Assembly (NCBI GenBank): GCA_030268105.1
Contig: BSDZ01000086.1
Span: forward strand, 2,806,501-2,870,500
Length of the DNA: 64,000 nt
Direction: 5' to 3'
Source of the DNA: Volvox africanus
Taxonomy: Eukaryota; Chlorophyta; Chlorophyceae; Chlamydomonadales; Volvocaceae
Shown: piece after piece, positions 12,001 through 23,637 of the stretch
How positions within the stretch are numbered: the stretch's first letter is position 1
How the letters are laid out: every line of letters starts with the position of its first letter
Made by a program: the position numbers and the translations under genes
Notes under the pieces: generated by a model
Told to the model about the DNA's origin: nothing
Database searches by the model: none
The model's input: only the letters and a program-made list of their open reading frames with translations

Positions 12001-14326
12001 TGGTATTGCAGGATGGGACTGATGAACCGAAGCGGACAGTCTGTAGTAATGGGTGTGCACGGCATGGCGGGGTCGATAGGCAATGCTGTAGTGGTTTAAC
12101 GAAAGCAACAAGAACCTTCCCACTTGCATCCTTCGTACAATGGAGTGCAGAGCTGTTTTGTAAGTACGACGCCATCGCGGATGAGATGGGGATCTACAAG
12201 GGTGAGTTAAGACTCAGGGTCTGGGGAGGAATGATGGGCAGGGGTAGCGAACAATGCAAGGAGAGGGCAACGGCGACAGTTACTTCGGCATGTCCTGGAC
12301 TGGCTAGCTAGCCAGCTCGGGATGCATCCTGATATTAGCAGGTAACGATCCTAGGCTGCTGCGCCGAAGGTTTTGTTTCTAAGACTCTGTTCTTACCACT
12401 TTATTCCTGAACTTCCACGGCAGCTCTTTCCCCACTTCCCATATGGTTGCTCCACCTTCTCATTCTCATCCACAGCGGGGTTCTTCTTTGCAACTGACGC
12501 CTCTTGACTCATACACGGATCCCTGCCCCCTTTCGTCCATGCACTTCTCCGCATCCGCAACTGAACGTTGCTATCACGCAATCACCGTGTCGTCGTCGAT
12601 AGTGGAAACAATCGGTGAGCATTGTGTGGATCTCGCACCGGCATGTCCAATACGGATAGCAAGGAAGCGGCCCAAAGGCTCAGGAGGAGTGAGGAGACCA
12701 TTGAGGTTCCGCGAGAAGCATGAAGATGGCCAATGGAGGGGGAAAGGGTTCAGGATAAATAACGGACCTGGGCACAGGAACCCACGGACAAAAATTAGGT
12801 GCAGAAAGCTGCAAATTTAGCTGTTGGCTGATACGGAACGGGTGTCCTTACGCCGTCTGATGTGTTCAGGGCCGCGGGTTGGGAGATGGGGCATTCCCCC
12901 CAGTTGCCAATGTGAGGGACAACGAACAATTGTGTAGCTGCGCTCCGAGACTTTCATGTTATCCAACGTCCTAAGATGCGGCGTTTCTTGTACGCTCTAT
13001 GGTTTTGGTTGCCCTTGCCTTTTACCCCGACACCCCTTCCCATACACATACACGTATACCTCGCAGGAGACTGTTACATGGCCGCCTCTGGTCTGTTGGC
13101 TGAGGACCCCCACCATGCAGCCTGCCTAGTGGCGTTCGGCAAGGCGATTATCAGGGCGGCGGCATCCGTGCACAATCCTAAGACCGGCACTGGCGTTCAA
13201 GTGAGTGGCAAATGGCGAAGGAGAGGAGTTAAAAACGAAAAAGGGACAGGAGGAAAAGAAGGGCACCGCCGCAATCCAAGCCAAATGTAGGACCGTGGGT
13301 AGCAGGAGACGTAGCTCGGAGTCATCCAAAAACTGCTATATGAGACCCATCAAGTCACCTCCCGGGACCCTGCCGCAGATACGCGTTGGCGTCCATTCGG
13401 GCCGCGTCATGAGCGGTATTGTGGGCCGCCACCGGGCGCGGTATTGCCTGTTCGGGGACACAGGTATGCACTTGGTATGAGGTGGACATAACAGCTTTAC
13501 CTGCGTTGCTCGTCGATGGGAGGGTGACTTCTGACACTGCTTTGAAAACTATATTCTCGCAGTCAACACGGCGAGTCGCATGGAGAGCACCGGGGTTCCC
13601 GGCCGGATTCAGGTGTGATGCGAAGGGGACGGGGGATTTGGCGCGAGAAGAAGGGGTTGCGCAACAATGTCTTTCGCTCCCTCGAAGGATGGTTCTTCGC
13701 GCAGTGTACCTTGAGGTTTTTTCCTCTCAGGGAAGGGTTACAAGTGGCCAAGGTTCTGAAACCAGTCAAAGAGTTGTACCAAGGTGCAATGTTATGCTCT
13801 ATAACTCATCCTGTAACATCCAGCCTACAACACGGGAGCGTAGTTGCAGCCTTGAGTCTTTAGAGTGCGTTTGAATACGGCTGCATTTCAAGGTAACCCG
13901 GTGCGGAGGAAGAAGGCCCGGTAGGACCTGTGCTCCTTGAGGTTGTGAGCCCTTCGCACGAGCCTGTCCAGCTCTTTTCCTGCCTGCGTCCTCACGTTCA
14001 GCAAATGCATCGTGCTGTTTAGCATCCTCAGTTACATGTCCATGAATGTTGCTTGTATGCAGGTTTCCGAGGTGACTTATTCACTTCTTCTATCCCGTCC
14101 CAATCCGGCAGCCGGAGCGGACGACTTCGAGCCGCGGGGAGAGATTCCGGTGAAGGGAAAAGGACTCATGCGCACTTATCTGTCGTATGCCGTACTAGAA
14201 GAGCTGCCGCCGGCGCCTCTATCGCAGTATCATTCCATTATGCCAACGTCCGTTCAGGAATCGCCGCCCTTAGAACTCCTGCAGCAGCTGGAGTTCGATA
14301 AGGTCCGCCATGTTGAGGAGCAGTAG
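1..14326 (+). CDS. Polytopic membrane guanylyl cyclase (class III), 5' truncated by window
   Basis: Makes cGMP from GTP at a membrane. I see 23 exons whose phases all agree: <1-103, 329-390, 484-548, 852-1036, 1551-1634, 2010-2161, 2224-2863, 3225-5270, 5602-5894, 6311-6563, 7007-7516, 7867-8030, 9067-9411, 9891-10248, 10662-11236, 11430-11470, 11907-11966, 12151-12201, 12603-12614, 13067-13200, 13379-13463, 13563-13612, 14063-14326; about 2,176 residues. The long N-terminal part has many hydrophobic segments, with a low-complexity Ala/Pro/Ser/His insert at about 3735-5200. [11 protein letters not shown] (10662 on) leads into the catalytic domain: LFADIVGWTSF (first metal Asp), VETIGDCYM (guanine-binding Glu, second metal Asp), [18 protein letters not shown] (guanine-binding Cys, transition-state Asn and Arg). 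Family knowledge: Glu/Cys in these places marks guanylyl rather than adenylyl cyclases, and one domain carrying all residues works as a homodimer. The true start lies upstream of the window. The border of the 9067 exon is the least certain. Confidence 0.88.
2941..2980. repeat. Short tandem duplication in a cyclase intron
   Basis: A roughly 20-base unit (GGAATGGTCA followed by AAATTAGCA) occurs twice in a row, the first copy having two extra bases. It lies in the intron between the 2224-2863 and 3225-5270 exons. Confidence 0.7.
8300..8360 (+). repeat. Dispersed intronic repeat, copy 1
   Basis: A block running from TATGGCCCTTCGG to TTTTGCAACCATGG is shared with 10341-10401, in another intron of the same cyclase gene. 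Both copies are in the same orientation, of almost equal length, and differ by scattered substitutions. No coding potential or clear terminal repeats were seen. It may be a piece of a small interspersed element. Confidence 0.6.
10341..10401 (+). repeat. Dispersed intronic repeat, copy 2
   Basis: Second copy of the block at 8300-8360. It lies in the intron between the cyclase exons ending at 10248 and starting at 10662. The 3' part (CACAAGACCATATTTTGCAA) is unchanged between copies; the 5' part differs at several bases. Confidence 0.6.
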
Positions 14327-17300
14327 CTTGTAGGCGGCAGACGCAGCCATCCAACAACACTGCTAATTGTGGACTGGTACGTTGGCTAGGGTTTTGCATT
14401 GCCACCTCTGCGCCACCACATGGCGGCAAAAATGACCCAATCTGGACCCAGACCAACGCGGCGTGCAACATACCCGTGCGTACACGTAACCGGATGATCC
14501 TAGTGTGCTCTCTGCTAACATCCCAAGCCCGTGGACTCATCAATGTTACATCGCCTTGTCCTAGATGCAGACTAACACTTGGCCGCGAGAAATGCGATTT
14601 CATCCCCTCCAAAGATGGTTAGTCCACCATCTGGTGAGTACCGTTAGCGGTTTCTCTGGTAGCCCGGGCCGATGGAGATGGTTTCTATGACTTGGGAAAA
14701 AGGCGTTTGCGTTACGGTCGGGTGGGATGGGAAAGCGGGAAGATCAATGGGATGGATGGCTTCAGTCAGTCTCCGTGTGTTGTGAAGTGCAATTCATCCA
14801 GTGCGATATTTGGATGGGAGACTTGGATAAGGCCGGGGGAAAAGGTGTGCATATAATTATCATAGCAAAGTGCGTCCTTCTGAAGGTTGCAGGAGGGGTG
14901 ATCAGGTGGGGAAGTCGATAGAAACTGTCGTACGTACCTTACCCGCTGAACAGGCCGTAGCTATGCCTACGCGTTCCCCACCATTGGGCGTCGGGTTTCA
15001 GTTGGCTCGTATTCTGTTAATAGGAACATGTATCCAACAATACAAACAGCCCCGTGGGCCCTGAAGCTTATAGGCGCTCGTTAAGGTTTATATGTTATGG
15101 TTCCGCACTGGTTCCAAGGTGGAAGTCCGTTTGTCGCTGGGTTCGTCATGTATTGGTCCGTAGTTTCTTTGGCCCTACCGGATTTCCTCCTCCTTTCCAG
15201 CTCCTTGTCCGGCTACTCAACATGTGTGCGAAGTGCCCGTTCAATGCCTGGGAGGTCGTCTCTTGTCCCTATGTTGATTTCGATGTTTCCCTAGTCCACC
15301 CCCACGTTGGGGCAGCGGCACATGCCGTGGGAATGACAGCAACAGCACCTATGTACACTGTTTCACCCGGTATTTTCTTGATGTTAACACAAATTGTGAA
15401 ATTTCGAATGTGGTTCGATGTACTTATTCCTTAAGGGCCGTCCGCGCGGAAGCTAAATGTGCACTGTGCTGCCTGCGCATGGCGGGCCGGGACACGTTAA
15501 TGCGTAGGCCTTGTTTGTTTAGCGTAAATGATGGTTTAGCGCTCGGAGGCAGACGACAACGCTAGACTTTCTGAGTATTGTGGAGCCGTCACGTCTCAAG
15601 CTGTTGTGGCCCACTGACGATGCATCATCCGCCGGCACCATAACTCCCCTCCTAGGATGAGGTTCCAGTAGGACGATGAGCTCAAATACGTTTGCGCATG
15701 TTGCAATCAACGACAGATTTTTGCACTTTCACTGCGGTCAACACCACAGTGGCCTTGGGTGTGGTACTTCATGCACAGATGCTTTGCGTTCGAAATGTCC
15801 CGTCGCAATCACCGTCGCTATCATCAGAATCACAACAGACGCTATTACGGCCTCGACGGGCAAGCCTGCGAGTCCAGTGCCGGTGATGATGGCAGTAGCT
15901 GTGGTGACAGTTATGATGAGGCTGCGCTCCGCCAAAAGGACAGAACTTGTGGGGGGCCCGTCGCAACGCTTGCATGTTGATGTTTCTCAAAGTGCCCGAT
16001 GGGTGATCGTGGATGACTGTGCAATGTTTGCATGAGCACGGAGTGCACACCCAAAGGATGCCTGTTTTATGACTTTTTTCCTTACTGTCGTTGGATCACG
16101 GAAGTAAACGAGGTCATAGCCTTTGACCTAAGCTAAGGTCAAAGCATCGTGGCGCCAGCGGTCAACCGGTGCTGCTTGCGTGTCATGGCATGAAAACTGG
16201 ACCCACCATGTCGCAGGGACGTGTGAGGCATCACAGGAGGTTGCGTTACCAGGCACCGTTATCCGACACGTGTGCTAGTTTGGTGCATTATCTAAGCTTC
16301 GTCAACAATGCTTGGAGTCTGGGTAGTGTGCGAGATGGACAATCCTCTTACAGATTAATAGCGGCTTCTCATTGGCCAGCTTATGATCCGACATATATTG
16401 GCATTGAGCTCGGAACATAGATGGCATCTATTAATTCTTATGACGTGCTGCCCTTGTGTAGTGTAACCTAAATTTCTGGCCATCCGCCAAGCTTAGTCGT
16501 TCTTGTTCTCACTTCTATTAAACATCTGTACGGCATCCCGAATACACTTAACTCCTTGATACCTTCAGCGACCTCTCCATATCGAGCTGACCTGTAGCGA
16601 TACAAATGTCAGTAAAGCCCAGCATTCCTAGGCTGCCATCAGTTGCAGGTAGATGCATCACACCAATCTCCCGGAGCGGATCCGGTGAGTGCCTGGAAAA
16701 CCTCAGTGTCTACCTACACCTTAGTGTTGGTGAGCTCGGGGATGAGCGGGATTGACATCCATTTCGCTACAGGACAATTAAAACGACTATAAAAGATGTA
16801 AATCAATTATGCTCTAACGACGGGGATACCATTTAGAGCTCCAACGGAAACTAAAGACTTGAACTAAAATACGGCGCTACCGTACTTATTGGACAATGAC
16901 TAGGCTTCTCTCAGAAGACAGGTCGACATGTACCCGTCAAGGATTTCCTTGGTCGGATAGACATCCACCACTGACGTTGAAGAGAGGCAGCCTTCCTATC
17001 CGTGAACCATCAGCCATTGAAACAGCAACATTGTGTGCCCATGGCGATAGCACTCTTGCATACAGTCACCACGCCTCCACGCCTTGTCACACGCTTACGA
17101 TGTCACCATAAGCCACCATGACTATCCATTATTCGCACGTAAGGGCTTGCGTATTGCTTCCCTGCTGATGCAACGAGCCGAGGACCTTTCACGCCCAGCA
17201 GCCATACTCCGGCCCCTTGACGCAGAGTCATTCTGCTGATCTCACACTTTTACCTGATATGGTCGTGATATACCTTATATTCCGTATGCTTGTCCACATC

Positions 17301-18745
17301 CGGGTTGCCCACAAACATTTCCTAAAACTGCATGCATATCCACATTGTAAAATCACAATGCCTATAGAGCATGGAGACTTGGTACTTCCGACTGCACGTA
17401 CGGCACAAACATGACGGTAGGCTTATATGTGTAAGCGCACATTTCGCGGCCTACGCACACAGACGCAAGGTCAGGCAGCCATAGAGGAAGAAAACAGCAC
17501 GAACAAAAAGAGGAGCCAAGTAACTAAGAATAAATAATAACAAAGGCGGATTGAGCCCTGTTGCTGCTCAAAAATGAATGGCACGCGACTATGGAACGCC
17601 GTCGTACATGTCATGAGCAAGGGAGGGGACCCTCAGTCCCACTTATTGGTGTTCATTTGGCAGCGCTATCCTCCTAATACTTATTCAGTGTGATTTCACG
17701 CGGCGTGACTATCATTGAGACACACATGCCCGGCGATCTCGGTCCCTAATTCAAACACGTATCGCGCTGCAGTACAGTATGCCACAGGTGCCGCTGGTGC
17801 TGTTTTATTGGTCTTATCGTGTACGCCTTGCACCAGCAGCTAGGCTCCACTGCAGCTAGGCACCAGCAGCTAGGCTTGCACTTGGGTTCAACGCAACGAG
17901 AGGGTTCTTTGTTGCCCATGTTCCAAGTGCTGGGACGAGTTGTTCGCGCTGCCCCACTACCTAACAGCTGGGCGTTGCATGTCGTCGACTATCCTTATGC
18001 ACCTGGCTTTGCTACGCTCATTCAATGCAGTGCGAACAAGGTGCCTGCTTCTAGCCCAGCACACACACGCATAAATAATTAGTAAACACGCTTGCACGCA
18101 TCTATGCAAATGCAAGCACGAAAAAATATGAAGTCACCATTATGTACACGAACATATCACACAGTATCACGCTCCCCATTGGGCCGCAGGCCTAACCGGA
18201 CGGCCCTGGCAGATTTGCCTTTCCATGCTCCGTGTGAGGGCTGGCGCGTCCTAAACTAGCGCTTTCCGACCCGTGGGCCACAGGAGCTCCGCGACCAGGT
18301 CGTACACACTCGATATATATTTGATGGTCATGGCAGCCGCCCTGCGTGACATTCCACGATTCATATGGGTTAATGTAAAAGCCTGCAGTGTGTTTTGTGT
18401 CCAGTAAGGCTACCAAAACAGAAAACAAGAAAGACAAGAAACAGTGCAGTATCCAAAAATGCGTAGCGTGTATACTGATAGCAGGCCCTTGCGTGGCGGT
18501 CACGCCTAGCTTCAGAGAGAGCCGTTCGCAAAGCTACACCTCTCCGGAGCCAACCCACGGACGCACAGATAACGCAGGGAAGTAAGCGGTTTTCCCTTGA
18601 CGAAGACTTGGGCTCGCGGCTTCAGTAACCCACTTGTCCACTAAGGCTCCATGCTGTGCAATGATCCAGCCCACCACACCGGGGTCGTTTGAGCCAGAAT
18701 CCTAAGGCATCAGCCCCGAACTACGCGTATGTGCCAGTTATGTGG
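14327..18745. other. Gene-poor interval
   Basis: About 4.4 kb between the end of the cyclase and the tail-to-tail Fringe-like gene. Short open frames on both strands overlap one another and lack splice-consistent partners or recognisable motifs. A small tandem repeat lies at 17830-17876. A hairpin made of CTTTGACCT and its complement occurs near 16117-16143. The 3' UTRs of both neighbours must lie here, but I could not place their ends. Confidence 0.6.
17830..17876. repeat. Imperfect tandem repeat (CACCAGCAGCTAGGC unit)
   Basis: CACCAGCAGCTAGGC occurs twice, separated by a related CACTGCAGCTAGG unit. It lies in gene-poor DNA. Confidence 0.6.
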
Positions 18746-21281
18746 CTACCTGAAGGACTTCTGCTGCCGGGCCCCCAAATGCATGCTGACAGCTGTGGAC
18801 CAACGGGTCTCCGCCTTATCCGGCAGCTGACCGGCGCTCAGGTTGAGCGGCGCATCGTAGAGGTGCTTCAAGTGCAGAACCTCGCCCATGTACCTGCATA
18901 TGCAAAGTTGATCACATACCTGTTAAACCATGTGAGCATTTACTTGGCGCAGCAGCTGTGTGTGCACGCGTGCCATCAGCCTGCAGTACTATTCCTATGA
19001 GTTATAATATGTCATACATAGCGCAGCATCGATTGAGGACGGAAATCCGGTGCATCTCTTGCGTGCCTGCTTCGCATAGAAGGCCCCAACAACAGCACTG
19101 CTGTCCAAGGACCCGAGCTATCCAAGGATTACGTGCGCTGCTGATTCCTCGGTGCAGAGTTACCTACTGCGCGCCTCAGGGGCCACATTGACGCACCTTC
19201 CCAGCGGCGTGTATCCCGGATCTGTTATGGGGAAGCCCAGTCGCCACATGCATCTTGACATGAAGGCGTCGCCACCTTCGGGGAACGACATTACGGACGT
19301 CTCTGGATCGCCGATGCACGCCTATAAGCATATGAGGCCGAGCAGGCTGGAAGTTAAAGGAGGACAGTTTGAAGGGTGACGGCAAGCTGGGGGGGAAAAG
19401 CGTGCACGACATAAAATGCCAGTATTGGACGCTAGATAGGCTTTAGGGTGTAGGAAGGAGATTTATGTATATTCCCCCATAGCCCAACATTTGCCCCACG
19501 GTTCAACGCAGCCTGCTGTCACAAGCTTGCCGGCCGTTGTCCAACAACGACGGCTATCCCTACTTCGCTTACCTCATACGCTCGCAGCCCAATACCATTC
19601 CTAGCTGCTGCCAGTGCCTTGAAAAAGCCAATGGAAAAAATAAAGCCCACGCCACCGAACGGCACCGGGCCCTCCCACTCGGTTTGGCACCGTGTCTCAT
19701 TGCTCGGAAAGCGCTTCTTGCACAGGGCCTGTAGCGCGCATCAACAACGGGCAACATGTGAGTTAGCGGCGGCCCATGATCGCTCACTATCCTATGATGG
19801 GCTTCAGCGAGGGGCATACCCCGCTGACACTGTCTGTTAAGGGGTTAACGCAAATGCATCTTGGACACAAACACATGAGTCACCTTGCCAGCCCGCAATC
19901 CACGCCATCTGTTCTAGACTGCTAGCTGCCTTGATTGCTATCATTCAATCTTCGGTTTTGACGCCTTACCTACACATGTTCGCCCCATTTTCTGCGCAAG
20001 ACGTTGAACGTTCATTGAGAAGCGCGAACCGGCTTGCCGAGACCACCAATGACGTACCTGCACGCTACATCCACAGCCCTTGGGGGATTTACGTCTGTCG
20101 TCGCTCGCGGCATCCTTCAAGTCGCCGCGCTTGTCGCCATCCTTCACGAGCAGCCGCCGTGCTGCCGACCGCCGCCACCGGCCCCACGGCAGATGGCATG
20201 GGTAGCAGCGCATCTCCCATACTCCAGGCTGCGGCGACTTTGAACCCACGTACATTGAATCGGTGATGAAGTATGGTAGTTGCGGATCATAGTCACGCAA
20301 TAGCGCCTTGACGCCCCGCATGAAGAAGATGGTATCATCGTCGCCGGCGAGCATCCACAAAAATGGGTCTTCAACATTGCTGCCATTCACATCGCCCAGC
20401 GGGGCGGACGGCCGAGGCCAGACCGGTTGCAAGGTGGCATGGTTCCCATCACCGCCGGCGTTGTTGCCACTGCTATCAGCTGCCGCCGGCGCCGGCAGAG
20501 TCCAAGGTGACATGGCGGACGCGTTGCTCAGGGCGGCATAAGCTAAAATGGGAGTCATGGCAGCACGGCGATCGCCTTCCAAGTAGTGGTCGCGCTTGTC
20601 GTTGGCCATTCGGCGGTAGTTTGGGAACCACGCGTAGGATTCCCGGAACCTGATGAGCGTGTGGAAATGTGTCAAAAGTGTCAACTCGGGGCCGTGATGA
20701 GCGTAGGGGAAGGAAGCAAGGAGCATTAAGACATTCAGGATCAATAAAGACCAGGACACTACAATGGGGGAACAGGAACAGCCTTCATACCTCGCGGCTT
20801 CCGCAACAGCTTCAGGGCTCAACCTATCCTGCGGCGTGTCAAGCACGAATACCGCGCGCATGCCCTTCCGCCAGTAGCGACTGGCCTGAGCCAACTGCAA
20901 GCGCTGTGGTGAGGATGGCGCAGCGAAAACGAAGTCTTCGTTCCGCAGGGAACGGCGAGCTGGGTTGGGTTGCGGATCGGGGTCGGGGTCGCCGCCCAGC
21001 AGGAACTCGTCACCGAGTATTTGCTTAAGCAATCTACCACCCTTTCCAAATATCGGTGATTGTATCAATTCCGGGTCACTGCTGTCCCACAGTGGTCCAA
21101 GAAGACGGGGCTCCTCTGGCTCCAGGAAAAAATCCTCGACAGAGTTCCGTTTACCAGCGCCACGCAGAAATCTTAATAACCACCGATGATGCTTCTCGTC
21201 TGGTAATCGGGCTGTCGTCGTAGATGCTGTGGCGATGAGGGTGACGACGAGGCAAAACACCCTATGCCGTTGGAATTCCAT
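18746..21281 (-). CDS. Fringe-like glycosyltransferase (GT31)
   Basis: Predicted Golgi or secretory-pathway glycosyltransferase transferring a sugar from a nucleotide-sugar donor. Exons on the minus strand: 21281-20791, 20649-20058, 19728-19573, 19321-19164, 18893-18746; phases agree and give about 514 residues. The N-terminus (MEFQRHRVFCLVVTLIATAS) looks like a signal peptide or signal anchor. Exon 2 has AGDDDTIFF, the DxD-type metal/nucleotide-sugar motif, followed by YDPQLPYFITDS as in Fringe proteins. Exon 3 has GPVPFGGVGFIFS (the Gly-rich acceptor region) and exon 4 has GGDAFMSRCMWRLGF followed by TDPGYT. The 141-nt first intron is a multiple of three without a stop, so its retention would still give an open frame. 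The last exon ends in VSMHLGARQQKSF then Arg-stop, but a splice donor overlaps the stop, so a further exon is possible. The donor and acceptor sugars are unknown. Confidence 0.8.
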
Positions 21282-22196
21282 GTCCGGTGACCCGGCAACA
21301 CAGGCAGTTCCTGTAGCGGATCCCCAAACATATTTAAAAGCCTGTATCGTTTAATATAGGACATGTACAGTACACACACTTTCCAAGACCAGTGCCCTTG
21401 TTCTATGACCAAAAGCATACCCCACCTTACTCGTCCAAAACACGCAGAGAGTATCAGCTGGAATCAGAACAATATTTGATATTGCACCTCAACTACAATG
21501 AACGTCTTGCATTCCTTTGTATGTTCCGGGTTCGTGACGGTAGGAAGTACCTCAGGCTTATAATGAGTACAGGTGTATATATTTCTCGAAGGAACACTAA
21601 TTACATACAGTGTAAGTACACATTATTGTGTCCACTATTCGTTGTATGCTTCAACTCGCCTTCATCCCATGCATAAGGCACCTGCAATCCGTCCGTACCG
21701 GTTATGTCACCGGGTCCACTAGTCCGGGCGGGGTTGCATGTTGAAAATCATCGCTTCAGCCTAAAACGTACTGAGACTGGAAAATAATAGCTCGGATTTA
21801 GTGGAGTAATGGTTACACATACAGGGTTAAGTACGCGCCATTCGTACTGGACATGGCTGTGGGCGTGTATGCCAACGCAAGACAAAAGATTGCAAAAAAC
21901 CAATTCATGCGTTAATGCCTTTCCTGTATCATGTCTCAGGATTGCCAGGCTTCCATCGACGTCCTTGCCAGGTCTGTCCGTCCTTGCCTCTAGAGCATCC
22001 CGATAGTGTCCCGAAAGAATCAATCTTAGTTTTGATGAATCAGCCAGGCGCCTAGCTCAGAAATCTCGGAAGTCCGTTAATGGACACGGACCATCACGGG
22101 CGTGGTTACAGGTTGGCAGCTGTGCAAAGCTGAGCGTGGACATTCCATCACTTTCCAGCTGTAGCCTCGCCAGTATTCGTCGAATTAGCTCTCAGT
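21282..22196. other. Spacer upstream of the Fringe-like gene, entering duplicated DNA at about 21805
   Basis: 21282-21804 is AT-richer and should hold the Fringe-like promoter; I see no TATA box that I would defend. From about 21805 the sequence matches 46626 downward in inverted orientation, with scattered substitutions and small indels. No gene was recognised. Confidence 0.5.
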
Positions 22197-22667
22197 ATGA
22201 TGGCTGATAAGGTGGTGCCCGCTTGGGAGCGATTTCAGGAGGCTGTCCCCGGATTAGCTCCTGCAGAACGAGAGATGGCGAAAAAGCGTGTCATCGAGGC
22301 ATATTCAAATCAAGACAGTCGCGGCTCTGCTATCTGATCATTTTGCGCAGCGGCCTGTAAACGAGCTTCTAGGAAGTAAGTATTTAGACGGAAGTTTTTG
22401 CTCTGTTGCCGTTTTAGCAGTTCGTGCACTAAGCAAGTGTTCGGGCATTACTTTTGCTTGCTGTTGGTGATGTCTACTGCAGAGCGGTTGGAAATAGTGG
22501 ATGAAATCTGTTTGCTGTTGGGGATCAAACCCCCGAGCAAAGGCCAGCCCCAAGACCAGCCTCAAGACCAGTGCCAAGACCAGTGCCAAGACCAGCCTCG
22601 TCAGAGCAACAGCGGCGCTCACCTTCGCCGGCGGAATGTGTGCTCAGGGGTGACGCAGGCTTTCTAG
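22197..22667 (+). pseudogene. Broken small two-exon gene, copy A
   Basis: Exon 1 starts ATG ATG GCT GAT at 22197, encoding MMADKVVPAWERF, and runs to a donor after 22375. Exon 2 (22483-22667) follows a CTGCAG acceptor and encodes RLEIVDEICLLLGIKPPSK, a Gln/Asp-rich run from a 12-bp minisatellite, and a basic tail ending VTQAF. Compared with the second copy (45717-46234, minus strand), exon 1 lacks 5 bases just before the shared segment QRPVNELLG, which shifts the frame to a TGA. The family is not recognised. A small helical protein with a repetitive hydrophilic tail is what can be seen. Confidence 0.5.
22543..22597. repeat. 12-bp minisatellite, about 4.5 units
   Basis: Units of the form CCAG(CC/TG)C(C/T)CAAGA are repeated in tandem and encode QDQP/QDQC in exon 2 of the broken small gene. 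The counterpart is at 45828-45888 in the inverted copy. Confidence 0.8.
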
Positions 22668-23637
22668 GTTTGCGATTCTTATGCCGCAGTATCTTGGCCA
22701 AGCATAAAAGATCATGACGTTTATTTGTTACATGCGCCTTGGTTTGGTGACGAAATTGGACAGGGAGGAGGCAGGCAGGACAGGGTGGAGGCTGGAAGCA
22801 GTCCACATAGCCAGCGTCCACACAAATTTGGAACAATGTGCGTGCTGGTGCGTGACGGGGTTTGGATCGTGTTCTTGATTGGGCCGGTACAGTTGTGTAT
22901 TTTGCGCCTTCTACAACGCCAGCAGCGTACACAAATATGTAAGACAGCGTGCTCTCATGGCTACTTCCTATGCAGAGCCTCCCGGTAAGCGCAGACTTTG
23001 TTTGCAACATGTTTTAACGCTGCTTTAGAGATTCAGACTTCCACCACGTCACAGCCGCCGGGTGTGTGACACTTTGCTGTCGTACACTGTTCATCATGCT
23101 GGGTCATTGTGTGCTGTGTTCGTGGACGATATTTGTGTTTCTGTACAGCAGCAGGCGGGTGTTGAAGCAATCAGACAGAACAATGTAGTACCAGTGCAGG
23201 TGGATCGGTGCATTTAAAATCCTGCGCGCTAATCCGCGTTCTGCTGTACATGGCTGTGTACTGGGGCAGTGCACGAACTTTTGAACCGAAATCTACAAGT
23301 TCGCTTGTGGATTATGACCCCGTTTGTTAGTAAGTGTGGCTTATGGCTGGCAGATGGCAGGTGACAATTGAGGGTTGAGGCTCAGTCAGTGTATAGCAAC
23401 GCAAGCTAGCACTGGCCCCTTTGCACGTAGCGGATCACACTGTAATGTGGCATGTGTATAGGGGGCTTCAACTTCCTACCAATACTCATGGCCATACGAT
23501 TTAAGATCAGTCTATTGAAAAAGATGAAAACTTAATATATCCGCATTGACAAATAGTATTTGCCAACCAAACAGGCTGTACGGCTCCGTGATCTCCGTTA
23601 ACAACGAAAGCGCCCCGCCATTGATGTGGTGTTACAA
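22668..23637. other. Duplicated non-coding stretch
   Basis: Part of inverted duplication 1, mirrored at 44764-45733. Open frames here are mirrored in the other copy, but I see no splice-consistent gene or known motif. A decayed gene cannot be excluded, because some frames are open for about 160 codons in one copy. Confidence 0.5.

Noticed and set aside
15676..16050. Overlapping open frames on both strands, about 65 to 119 codons
   Set aside because: Val/Ala/Thr-rich, low-complexity, no splice partners and open on both strands, so probably compositional.
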